From Tricholomella constricta (Eukaryota > Basidiomycota > Agaricomycetes > Agaricales > Lyophyllaceae): a DNA stretch of 64,000 bases. Shown here piece by piece: positions 47,336 through 57,938 of this stretch. The DNA is taken from positions 620,001 to 684,000 of the forward strand of contig JAACJP010000023.1 in the NCBI GenBank assembly GCA_013368375.1. Direction: 5' to 3'. The notes under the pieces are model-generated. The model worked only from the letters and a program-made list of their open reading frames with translations. It made no database searches and was not told where the DNA came from. The position numbers and the translations under genes are program-made. The stretch's first letter is position 1. Each line of letters opens with the position of its first letter.

Positions 47336-48357
47336 ACAACCCCCCGTGTGCGCGATGCCTGCGGAAGGGGCTGGGCTGCTTGAAACTGGGGGGAACGAAG
47401 GCGACTGCATGCTTGCCTTGCAAGTATGCAAAGCAAAGCTGCATCCATGCAGCGGCGCTCGGGGCGTCCGACTCCGCAGGATGGTCGAAGCCCAGCAAGC
47501 GGGCAAGAAACTTGACCCCAGAGTATGTCCCAAGCGAGGAGGACAATGCCGCGGGCCCATCCAGTAAGTCTCTTTTCTTTTTTGGTTCAAACTATTGTTA
47601 ACACCTTTACAGTGACCCGTGCCGAGCACGCCGCTGCAATGTCCGCCCCCGCAATGTCCGCCCCTGCCATGTCCGCGCCCTCTGAGTCCGCGGAGCTCGT
47701 TTCACTGCTTGCTCAGAATGCAAGCCTGCAGTCCACCCTGGCCCAAATGAAGGCCACAGTGAAGGAGCTCCTCAGATGGGACAGGCGAAGGGGATTTGAC
47801 ATGGAGCTTCTCCGTCTGGAGATGGAGGAGCTCAACAACACGGACAAAGAGTTGAAGGAGCAGGGGATGAATACCGCGGCAGTCAGCCAATACCATGGGG
47901 AGGAGCTGTGGCGGATCCGCAGGCGGTTGGCGAGGGTTGAGAGAAGGGGTTCTGGGCAGCAGGGAAGGCCCGTGGCGACACCCGCGGAGACACCGCTGGA
48001 ACACCCGCGGACCCCGATGCTCTCGGGGAAACGGACATGGACTGGAAGGCATTTCCACCTCCTCCCCCTCGAGCAACTCCGCCCCCCCTCCCAACATCAC
48101 CTGCCAAGTCTGTGGCTTCATCGGCCCCTCCGCGCAGTCGGGCATTGGGCAGGCCAAGCCGCCAGTCAACTCCGACATCCACGCCATCCACCCCTGCCAA
48201 GTCCGCAGATCTGCCAAGTCCTCCGCCAGCACCAAAAACCCCCTCCCCAAGGCTGACCACCCCCCCACCCCCAACTCCGAGCCCCCCTACCAGCCCCCGA
48301 GGTGCCAAGCGCAAGGCGTCGGATGAGGGTGATAGTGACAGGCCCTCAAAAAAGTGA

Positions 48358-48605
48358 ATGTGCACCCGCGGACATGATTTTTTGGCGACCCCGCGGACAA
48401 TCGTTTTTTTGCAAACCCGTGGACATTTATATACATATTTTTTTGTAGTCTCATGCATATATATCTTGTAATACTTCTTCAATATAGTAGCAAGATCAAG
48501 AAGTAAATTGTATTATACTTTCAAAGTAGTATATACAAAATAATAGTGCTCTCCAAAATCAGAATTTTTTCTAAGTAAAATGTGAAGTCAAGTACAAGCA
48601 AAAGA
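48358..48605. other. Convergent spacer, genes B and C
   Basis: A/T-rich 3' regions of two convergent genes, with two CCGCGG sites near 48,366 and 48,391. No gene. Confidence 0.4.
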
Positions 48606-50778
48606 CTAGCGGCGCTTTGATCTTCCAATGCCAACCCCCGCGGACTTCTTTGTTGTGGCTCGCATTGTGGTCCCATTGCGTGTGCGGCTGCCCCTGGTAT
48701 TGGCACCAAAGTCTGCGGCCTCCGCAAGCAGCAAATCCTGCCTTGATTTCTTTCGCTTGGTCTGTCCTTCAACATGCTTGCGCTTGCGTGTAACCGGAGG
48801 TGGGGGTGGAGTTGGTGTACCAGGCGGAGAGGGAGTAGGAGTGTTGGGGGGCGGAGTTACCTCATTGAGCAGCTGCATTGCAGTTGCCGGCACCATATAC
48901 TGTGGCAGCCCTTCGCCAGGCCCATTGATGGGTGCCTGAGTCGGAAGTCCGCAGGCATTTAAGCAGTGCATTGTTGTTTCGTCAATGGTGACCTGAATTT
49001 CATTGATGTTGAGACCATATTCATCAGTCTGTTCTCCAGGTCCGGGTATGTTGGATGCTCCGCGGGGTGTGTTGGGTGGTCCGTGGGAGTCGTTATCTTG
49101 TGATTGATTCTGATTGTGTTCTGAGAGTTCATCGGGTGGTCCGCGGGGTCCGTTATCCGGTAATGGATTGAATCCCAGGGGCGTCGGATGTTGGTTTTCA
49201 TCTGGTTGTTCACCGCCACTGCCTTCCAGGTCCAACATCGGAATAAGGCTTTCTAAGGGGTCCGGAGCGGGTGCTTTTTTTTTGCCCTTCTTCCGCCTTG
49301 CTTTCTTTGCTGCTGCTGCGGCAGCCAAAGCTTCCTGGTCCTTTCGCGCCCCATAGACCGCCTCCATTCTCTCTTTTTTCTTGGTCAAGTAACTGGACCA
49401 GCGAAAGGTCTCTGAGGGTCCAAGCCTCTTCTGGCGAGAGCGCCAGGAGTCAAGCAAATCCTGGAGTTCATTTAGTCAGAGGTTCCGCGGGTCTTGAATT
49501 CGGATGTCCGCGGGCACATACTCCGCAGAAATGAACATCCCGTTGTTGGCCTTTATGGAAGTGAATGGAGGGGATGAGTAGAGGTGTCCAGATGCTAGTT
49601 CTGTAAGGAAATTAGTATGGGTGGTCTGATATGACATTATCACATACTATAATGATGTTTTAGGAAGGCGCGGACCAGAAGCTCAAGGTCATCTTTGCTT
49701 TGTTGCACCCCTTCTACTAACTCAGGTAGAATTGGAAAACCATCATTTTGTTGATCCAGCTGTAGATCTGGACGTGGCTCAATCACTGTATCAATCTGAT
49801 GCAAGGGGTCTGGTGCAATAGACTCCTGGAGGGAAAGGACATAGTCCATAAGCTTTCTTTTGAAGTCCTTCACCATGTGCAGAAAGGTATCAATGAAACC
49901 TTTGCTGATCACTCCTGCATTTGCCGCAATGCTGTCATGACTGCTCCGCGGTGAACATCAGCACAAGTCCGCGGAGTCGATGAACAACTCACGCCCGGAC
50001 ATTCAGTTGCCCATCTTGCCCTTTCCATACCACAAAGGTAAGGGACAGCATGCCCATCTCTCGCCACCTGTTGGCATCCTCATTCTCCACTCGTTGAAAG
50101 CCCGCTTATCCGCATTCCTGAGATAAGAAGGTATCAACTCCGAGATGTCCGCGGACCCCGCGGAGTCACTCACTTGCGCTGCTCCTCAGGGGGAAAGCCC
50201 TTGGTGCTCCACTCACGGGCAGTGGCCTCTGCCTCCTGGAGTTGTTGCGGAGTGAGTTTGTTCATCACCCGTGCCAAAGCCTTGTTGTGTTGCTGGAAGG
50301 CCGCGGTGGGAGATTCATCGACCTCCTCCAGTATCTCTTTCAACTCTTTGGTAATCAAGCCGCGCATTGTCCGATTGACTACCTGGCGCACAGTAACCTT
50401 CACATTACCCGATGACTGGTTATATGATGGGTAGGGCCTCCAGTTGTTCCTCACCCAATCTGCCAATTTCTGTGTGCTGATCAGCATGATGGCACAGGGA
50501 TACTCCGTAACCTGACAGACCGTGGTGGCGGACGCAGACTTCTTGTCGGTCTTGGGTTCTGTTCCCTTTGCCTTCCAGTAGTTGAATATATCAACAAGGA
50601 CTTTGTCTCTGAAAATGGCTGCCCTTTTGTCCTTGTCCGACTCTGACCGGTACTCCTCTCGGTACTTGTTGAGGACCGCGCGCTCGTCAGCCGGGTAACG
50701 GGGCTCCTTGCTTGTCTTCTTTAGGGCCGCGGGGGCATGTGGGACAGTTTGCGGTGTGAAAATATTTTCGGACATGGC
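48606..50778 (-). CDS. KDZ-element gene C, unknown function
   Basis: Multi-exon gene of unknown family. Exon 1 from MSENIFTPQTVPHAPAALKK encodes a basic region, DERAVLNKYREEYRSESD, VDIFNYWKAKGTEPKTDKK, KLADWVRNNWRPYPSYNQSS and QQHNKALARVMNKLTPQQLQ. Later exons include ISKGFIDTFLHMVKDFKRKL, DTVIEPRPDLQLDQQNDGFP and LPELVEGVQQSKDDLELLVR. The last gives LLDSWRSRQKRLGPSETFRW, a Lys-rich run KKARRKKGKKKAPAP, and a Pro-rich tail ending GIGRSKRR at 48606. Splicing around 50,100-50,170 is unclear and may hide a frameshift. The Lys/Arg runs suggest nuclear location. I know similar proteins only as hypothetical agaricomycete sequences. Confidence 0.5.
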
Positions 50779-51007
50779 GGAGCTCCGTAAAGAAATGTTC
50801 AACATGCTTGACAGTTATCCCACAGTACCCGCATTTGGCAAGGAATTTTCCAGTTTAGGTAATATGAGGAACGGGTGCATCAATGGCCCCGATTGTGAGT
50901 GCAGCTGACCTTTGCACAACCATGAGGACATGTCCGAGAGTAATCAGTGATACATCAGTAGACAGTTTCTGATTTTTCTACCATATCAGATCTCACCCTT
51001 ACCCACC

Positions 51008-54000
51008 ATGTTGCGTGCAGTAAAGCGCACACGTCGCAAGAAGGATGAAGTCCTTCAGGAAAGTTCTCGTTCACATGCCATGGATGTCGAGACAACAGTC
51101 AGGCATACCCAGAGGGGTGACATTTTGGAATCCAGGAGTGTCCCTTTGCGCAAGAGGTCACCGGACCCTGCTACATCTGTCCCTCAGGGTGTGCAAACCC
51201 ATGTCCAACCCTTTCAGCATTCGGACATTCACTCAACAGAGCTGGATGACACCACTGATGAGGTTGCCCCCAAACGGGCCAAGGTGAATTGTTCTTTGAT
51301 GTATTGTGTACATTGTGTACATGTAACTGAATCAAAGCACAGACACAAGCTGATTACCTTCAAGAGTTTGTAAACCATGTTCCAGAGCTGTTGGAGGGGC
51401 TCCTTGGGAGAGAGTACATTGAGAATCATACTCAATGTTCTGATTGTCCCCAAGGGCAACTATGGACGTTGGTGTTGCCGAGACTGTCTCAGTGACAGGA
51501 TACTCTGCCGGGGTTGCATGCGGACAACTCACAGGGACAATCCTCTACATCGCATTGAGTTCTGGACAGGTCAATACTTCCAGGCAGCTCAGCTGCAGGA
51601 GGTCGGTACCTACTTGCTGGTCCCTCACTCCTCCAGGAAGGCACTCTGTGATACGCTACAGCTGCAACAGGAGCAGTTGGAGAAATACCAGGTGGTATAT
51701 GATGTTGAAGAACAGAAGGACCACCGCACAGAGAAGCAAAACGACCCGGCCCACATGCCAACCCCGCAGATGCTGCGGACATTACCGAGCAGACTTCCTA
51801 TGATGCACAGGATGACAATTATATGGCGCGTTTGAGCCGCGCTCATGGTCAAGAGCCAGGATTTCATCCGATAGCTGAGGATGGGTCTACTCTGGACACA
51901 GTTGAAGTTGAAGTTGACGAGGAAGATGACGATGACACTGGTCTTAATGATGACCTTCCGGCGAGAATGCCGCGGCACGATGCATTCAACAATCCTTATG
52001 TGCACATTGTCCATGTCAATGGAATTCACTACATTCCACTTGTCTTCTGTTCATGCCGCGGAGTCAACCGGGTCAATACAGACCTCATGCACAAACGATT
52101 GGTGCCTGCCAGCTCACTCGGTACAAGACCCTCTTCACCACTGCAGTCCTTGATGATTATCGCCTTGCAAACCTGGAATGCAAGGCATCTGCATTTCAGT
52201 ATTGGCACAAACTCAGCCGGACTATCGCTGCAGCAACAAGCTCCGCGGACATCGACAACTTTTATCGCGAACTCCGCCGGCTCTCGCGTTCATGGAGATG
52301 GCTCAAGAAGCTCAAATGGGGTGGTTTTGGCAACAATTACAGAGATCCAATGGAGACCACCGCAGGGGAGCTTGCCATCTTTTGTCCAACATGTCCGCAG
52401 CCAGGTGTGAATCTCCCGGGGTGGTCCGCGGACCCGAATAAGTGAGTGCATTTGGTGACAATTAATCATCGTTATTGACATTATATGCAGAAAAGTATAC
52501 ATGAGGTCTTTTGTCGCAGATGGCAATTTCAAAGCGGATCATGTTCGCCAAAAGAACAATGCCATGGATGTTTGGCTGTCAGAAGGGTCAGGTATGATGG
52601 CTAACCGGGCCAATTATAATGAGTTCCTGAAGGAAGCATTCAATGTGATGACAGTGAGTCAAGTCCGATCACCTCCGCGGCATAGCCTGCAGGGTTCATC
52701 AACCCCGCGGCGTTCTGTGCTAACCTCTATTTTAGAAAGCCCCTTGCAAGAATCAGTTCCGCGCTGTTGAGCAGGCAATGCTTGTGTCCAAGGCCTGTGA
52801 TGTTAAAGGAATTGTAGCCATTGCATGTGCGCGGCATGGCTGTTTTGCCACCAACAGCCTGTCGGACCTCCACGCGGGTGAGCAGCAAAAGAACGTGGAC
52901 TGGGCATTCCTCCAGGTGCTTAAAACAACAAATGTGGAAGACATTGACCAGGTGTTATTGATCTATGATATTGCCTGCCAATACATGGTACACTTTCTAA
53001 AGCGCATCGGCCACCTACTCCCCCCAGGGATGACTATTGCTCAGGCCATTGGACTACTCCATGTTCACGGTCACAAAGATGATTGCTTTAACCGCTTTGC
53101 AACTTCATTCATTCCAGGCGCTGCTATAGTTGCGGGTGAAATTCTGGAGAGTTTGTGGGCCGTGTTGAACACTGTGTCACCAATGACCAGAACCGCAATG
53201 TTGGCACACCGAGCAGAGATCCTGGACGACCATATGAATGATTCTAACTGGAAGAAACTCCTGCAGATGTGTTAGTAAAATTTCATCTATTCCATTACAA
53301 TAACTGACCATGTCCGCGGCCGCGGAGTAGCGGTCACATTGTGTCGGACATACGAAAAGGTGACAGAGATGTTGGAGACTGCCCAAGGATATATCAAAGG
53401 AGTTGCCCAGGGAATAAGCCGCACACAAACCACAATTTGGGAGGCGGAGATCCAGGAGGCCGAGCAGAGGAGGGTTCATGATGTCAAGGCTATGGACATC
53501 CTCAAAGTGCGCACCGCGGACATCGGGCAGCCGGGAGATTCCAATGGACCTGTGGAGCACTCAACAGCTGAAGAGGAGTGGATACAATCAGGCCTTGATA
53601 TTGAGGAGCGCCAGTAAGACATTTTATCTCTATTTGTCTTCCGGAGCTGAACAGTTTCCATCTAGAATTGGCCTTCAAGACAAAGTCCGCCAACTTGTCC
53701 GTGAACCGCGGGAAGATGTTCGCAAAGCCGTCGAAACTGAAAGACAAAGCCTACGTGCACAAATTGATGTGTTCACGTCAAAACAGCCGAGCATAAATTT
53801 CATTCCTTCGGCCTCCGCGGAGGATGTGCCAGGGAACGTCGAAGCCTTTGACAACCTAGACGAGAACCCCGTGGACTTGCCACCCTCCGGAGATGCCACG
53901 GCACCAGCACAACCACGTGCACGTCCTGTGCCTGTCAGTGCAACAGACGGGCCCCTACCACCAGAGCAGACACCTATTTGCCTGCCATCCTCAGCTGGGG

Positions 54001-54670
54001 AAACTGAGTCACATCTGGCTAAACTCGAGCTTGCATTGCGCAAGGTTCAAGCGGAGCGTCATCTTCAGAACCTCCGTAATGCAATTGCGGAGAAATTATT
54101 TTTGTACTCACACGTCATCCGAGTTGCTCCGCGGAAGGGTGTGGTGACACGCGCGCGGGGGAACATCACCACCCTCAATTGCACAATCACCACCCTTTGT
54201 CGGATGTATGACAAATGCAGAGCAAAGCTCGTCTGTCTGGGTGCGGATGAAGGCACACTGGAAAGGTACAAAATTCTCGACAAGAAGCATGTGAAATCGA
54301 GCACCGCCATACTGGATCCCAACACTCCGGGCTCAACTGATATCCGAAGTACCAGCCTTTCTTGGATCTGGCAAATACCTGGTCAAGCAACAGATAGTCC
54401 AGAGACTGTGCTGGAGTGTATGTCCTTTGGTGTCAACTCCGCGGAGTTGTTACTGACATGATACCAATAGTCCAACGTATTCATTTCTTAAGGGCAAGGG
54501 CACAAAAGGATCGATGGACAGAAGAATTTACTCTTGTTCAATATGAAATGACTTGGACCACCCGATATTTCCTTCATCAGGCCCAGATCTGGATAGAGTG
54601 CGGTGCGGAGGCCACCGCTGCAGGACAACTGGGCCCGACAGCATATGCACGGCGGAAAGCGGCCATGTAG
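51008..54670 (+). CDS. KDZ transposase with CxC2-type cysteine cluster (frameshifted)
   Basis: Transposase of the Kyakuja-Dileera-Zisupton superfamily. Start MLRAVKRTRRKKDEVLQESS. An intron leads to YLQEFVNHVPELLEGLLGRE and the cysteine cluster CSDC / WCCRDCLSDRILCRGCMRTT, then HRIEFWTGQYFQAAQL. Within it, C4 at 51448-51451 shifts the frame by one base. Then come VHIVHVNGIHYIPLVFCSCR, SRSWRWLKKLKWGGFGNNYR, FCPTCPQPGVNLPGW, SFVADGNFKADHVRQKN, VLLIYDIACQYMVHFLKRIG, AIGLLHVHGHKDDCFNRFAT and GEILESLWAVLNTVSPMTRT. The Asp of DGNFKAD, the Asp of YDIACQY and the Glu of GEILE are candidate DDE residues. A C-terminal coiled region ends at 54670. At least six introns are inferred. Confidence 0.85.
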
Positions 54671-55101
54671 AGACAACTGGCTTGGTTGGCAGAGCAATGA
54701 TTTAAAACTGTCAATAAATCATATATAGCATTGCTTCAATAGAATGGACCATGCGGTTTTGTGTCTGCGGGGTCATAACAATGTCCGCGGATATGAATCG
54801 TTAAATGTTGCCCTCTGCCTAACTATGTCCGCGGACGTTGCCTTCCGCGGATGCTGATCAGGGCATCCTTTGGCATATAAATGCCTTCTAAAGCATGTGA
54901 ACCTGATGCAGCGGTAAGAGATCAGATGTCACCCCGCTGTCCACCTGATAAATGTCAGCACAGGTCATGTCCGCGGACATTGTTGCCACATGCCCTGGTC
55001 ACATGACAGTGTGAAAGTCACCATTACTACATGTGGCTGTGGCAACAGCTTTTTTCTTCCCGCTATCTGATCCCTTATCGCACCTCATCCAAAGCAAATC
55101 A
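54671..55101. other. Spacer upstream of gene E, CCGCGG-rich
   Basis: Holds the transposase 3' region and the gene E promoter. CCGCGG occurs at about 54,784, 54,829, 54,844 and 54,971; the last is in the perfect 12-bp palindrome TGTCCGCGGACA. No frame is supported. Confidence 0.5.
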
Positions 55102-56848
55102 ATGACTTCCTCCGCGCTGCACTGGATTGATTCCGAGAGCTTTTTGCTTCCGATGTCGGGCGGGGCCGCAGTTCACGTCCAGGAGGTGCTTTACTACTGT
55201 GAATCCCGCTTACGTGTTGCCTTGGTGAAGTTTGCAGGTGTGCACAATGCGGAGGTCCGGGCTTCAATGCAAGTGCGCTTGGCCGCGGAGGTGGTACATT
55301 GCTGACTTAGCCATCTTCTGGATCAATGACTTATTTCACTACAGGACTTTGCAATGATATTCGTCGGCGCTGCAACGAGCATGATGATATCATGCAAAAT
55401 TCCCAATATCCTTCGGCTTCTCGCTTCCCATTTCCATGGGCAGCTTGAGCCTCACAGCCCACTCGTCCTTTCCGATTCACTGATTCTCGCGTTGGACGGC
55501 TCCATTCCGCTTGAGCACCCCGCGGCCGCTGTCTCCGAGTACACCTGTGATTGGTGGCACGAGCATGAAGACAACAAGCCCCGTGAACCACTCAGTCATG
55601 ACACGTTGGAGGAGTGCCTTGTCCTTCACCGCTTCAAGCGGCAGCAAGCGCCACCACTCTGGGTTCCGCAGACGAGAGCAACTCCGCAAGCCCTGCAACA
55701 GTGTCGGACTCGGGTCCAGGGCTTCGAAACAATTTATGAAGCTCAAGCCTATCAGACCGCCCGCCGTGCCTCGGCATTCCACACGATTTTTGAGGCAGCG
55801 ATGCAACAGGCCACCGCGGGGTCCGCGGGATCCGCAAGGGATGACACAGAAATGAGCCCCCATGAACTCTTCAAAATCTTTGATCTGGAGGCGATGGAGG
55901 AACCACTCGTGTCAGACTTTGGTGGGGAGCTGCCATCAGGGAAGGACATGGGAGAGGAATCAGACGAGGAGTTGGGCGTGAGCTCTGACACCCCTGCGAG
56001 GTATGACCTGCTCGGAAGTGACATCCACCAGCCCAGGGAGCTGCTGCCTCATGAGTTTCCTAATCACTTCCGCAGGCCGCCACTCCAAGGTGACAATGTG
56101 GAGTATAAAAGCTACTACCAGCGGCACTTGGCACAGCATGATAAAGGGTCTGACAGCGGCCCCGCAGATGCGGACCCCACGGGAATTATATCGCCAGATT
56201 ATGTCCCCTCTGAGGAGGATGAGGACGAGCCCATGGCCGCGGATCCGGACCCCGCGGACATTGAAGGTAAGAACAGTGATTCTTATCATTTGTACTGCAT
56301 TCAACGTTTTGCAAGGCCGACCTGCACCCCGTTATGTATCGCCAGAATATGTTCCTTCTGAGAGTGAGGATTCTGAGGATGAGGACGAGTCCATGTGTGA
56401 GTTTTATTACTTATACTCGTATATACTTACCTTTCACCATTTTTGTAGGTCAATCAAATGAAGACCCCGATATGGTGTTCTCTGATGAGGACAGCCCCGC
56501 GGAGGACACCCCCGCTGTCCAAGGACCCGAGATTGAGTTTTCTGATGAGGAAGCTCTGCAGAGGGCGCCCCCGCTCTCCTCGAAGATCCAGATATTGTGT
56601 TTTCTGATGAAGACAGCCCCACGGAGCAACGAGACACCACAATGGAAGTGCTTTCCCTTTCCGAGGACTCAGGTGAGGAAGAGTTTAGGGTCAGGAGGAG
56701 ACACAGGAGACCACCCGTTGAAATGCTTGAAGGCTTATTGCAGTTTTCAGACAGTGAAATCAATGAGGAGCTTGCAATTCCAGTACCCTGCGGACAATAC
56801 ACTGCCGCCTCCTTTGCTCACATTCCATCCAACATTCTTGATGATTAG
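55102..56848 (+). CDS. KDZ-element gene E: acidic protein, unknown function
   Basis: The ATG at 55102 gives MTSSALHWIDSESFLLPMSG. A GTGGTA intron then joins RLAAE to DFAMIFVGAATSMMISCKIP. The central part has EYTCDWWHEHEDNKPREPLS, VLHRFKRQQAPPLWVPQTRA and QTARRASAFHTIFEAAMQQA. The C-terminal third is strongly acidic with repeats: SPDYVPSEEDEDEP, SPEYVPSESEDSEDEDES and DPDMVFSDEDSP / PEIEFSDEEA / DIVFSDEDSP. Two introns (after DIEG and DESM) are supported. A one-base shift in the C5 run at 56568-56572 separates the third repeat from the ending EMLEGLLQFSDSEINEELA, AFAHIPSNILDD-like, stop at 56848. Acidic tails like this often bind histones or act in transcription, but no named domain is visible. 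Confidence 0.5.
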
Positions 56849-57072
56849 ATAGCTTTATCTTGAGGTCTTTTCTGCCTTTTCCTTTGTGACAATGAACATT
56901 CTGCCTTGTGATAATCAAAATATACATATTATAACCTTGTACACATTATAAGTCTTATAAATGAAACACGAAAGGGGAACAATTGTGGGTGCCCCTTGTT
57001 GATACATCAAAGCATCTGGGGGAGAGCCCGCAGTTAATTATGACCATGTTCGCGGACATTTATGGTTTTCAC
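56849..57072. other. Gene E 3' region
   Basis: A/T-rich 224-bp stretch before the right inverted repeat. Nothing recognisable apart from a likely 3' UTR. Confidence 0.35.
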
Positions 57073-57414
57073 CACTGGGTGTGCCCTGACACCGACCTGC
57101 GGAGGTCCGCGGACATGGCCAATTCCCCGCAAGCCTGCCCCCATAGGCCCGCTGCAGAACCAGCGGGCCTGCTGGTACCGTGCCAGACGACTACATGTAG
57201 GGCCCTGCTGGCACTGTGCCACATGGCTACATGTAGGCATCCCGCTGATGCTGCGCCAGACGGCTACATGTAATGGTCCCGCTGGCACGTTGGACATGCT
57301 ACATGTAGTATGCCCCGCAAACAATGAGCCACGGACATGTTTTAGTCTGCAGCCGCAATCCCCGTAAGCCCTACAGCACCATATAGGCCCACTGCATCGC
57401 TGGGTGTACCCAAT
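57073..57414 (-). repeat. Right terminal inverted repeat of KDZ element
   Basis: About 340 bp, matching the left end in reverse but with an extra segment of roughly 75-100 bp near the tip (about 57,310-57,395). Palindromes CTACATGTAG occur at 57191, 57227 and 57299, with CTACATGTAA at 57264. Confidence 0.75.
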
Positions 57415-57432
57415 AATAATCCGCGGCGGTCC

Positions 57433-57936
57433 TGTCAGGGGAACTCTCGTTCACGCTCTCCGACGCTCACAGATCGTTCCCCGACTCACGCGCTCGCCCC
57501 TGACTGACCGATCGCGATCCCGACCCGACGCTCCGACCCAAGCGTCGGTGTACATACTTACTCACTTCCTGTCGCTTCCCCTCACTCCCCGCGCGCGCCC
57601 GACGCCGATCCCGACCACCCGACATCCCGACGTCGGCTGCCCCGCCTCGTGCCCGTACCCTGGGCCACGAGGATCGGACAGCGTCGGGAACGTGTCCATA
57701 CACGCGCCGCACACCATTCGTTACTATTACATGTACAGTACACTCTGGAGGACCGGCCCTCACGTCCTACACTCGTATATAGTCGGCCCCCTGGCATTTG
57801 GGAATCCTTTACACTATTCTCTTCGGATTCCCCCTTGCCAGGTAAGCCTTACTTACATTCGTTACTGTACATCAATATAACTTCGGATTCCCCCTTGCCA
57901 GTGCGATAGCGCTCCACTGTAAGGGTTGCCCTAACA
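57433..57936 (+). repeat. 5' LTR of chromovirus
   Basis: Starts TGTCAGGGG and ends CCCTAACA. A TATATA box at 57775-57780 lies about 30 bp upstream of TTTACACTATTCT (57808-57820), the predicted RNA start, so U3 is about 375 bp and R+U5 about 129 bp. It holds the 21-bp direct repeat at 57821 and 57881 flanking an intron-like segment. Confidence 0.92.
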
Positions 57937-57938
57937 GC

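Larger units (their letters stand above)
45927..48357 (+). pseudogene. KDZ-element gene B: coiled-coil plus Cys-cluster protein, cut by solo LTR
   Basis: The ATG at 45927 opens MSIIALNKTVAVASGDRAA. After a 60-nt intron come KKVWPEAKASTDPKVVEARL, an (AAEEAR)n repeat and a long Lys/Glu/Arg-rich coiled coil. A second intron leads to GRSFQDLAREDDEDMNASLY, where a 489-bp solo LTR (46847-47335) interrupts the frame. Beyond it the protein resumes PPCARCLRKGLGCL and ACLPCKYAKQSCIHA, a C-x2-C-x6-C pair repeated twice, like a small zinc cluster. Then follow TPEYVPSEED, a second coiled coil (LLAQNASLQSTLAQMKATVK) and a Pro/Ser tail ending KRKASDEGDSDRPSKK. A frame change near 47,960-48,040 needs either an intron or a one-base indel. 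Function unknown; DNA binding is plausible. Confidence 0.6.
44718..57414. mobile_element. KDZ-type DNA transposon, ~12.7 kb, five genes
   Basis: Both ends carry related inverted sequences: the left begins ATTGGGCACACTCAGCGATG at 44718, and the right ends with its near-complement at 57414. Between them lie a KDZ (Kyakuja-Dileera-Zisupton) transposase and four further genes of unknown function, in the order A(-), B(+), C(-), transposase(+), E(+). The interior is marked by a very high density of CCGCGG. No clear target-site duplication is visible: left flank GTTCCTC, right flank AATAATCC. Gene B is broken by a solo LTR, and the transposase and gene E each show a frameshift, so this copy is probably no longer autonomous. 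Confidence 0.75.

Noticed and set aside
44718..57414. A TET/JBP dioxygenase inside the KDZ element
   Set aside because: I looked for the HxD...H...R dioxygenase pattern in genes A, B, C and E and did not find it. Such genes accompany many KDZ elements but not evidently this copy.
57467..57763. Minus-strand 98-codon frame in the LTRs as a gene
   Set aside because: It occurs identically in both LTRs, is GC-driven and resembles no protein.
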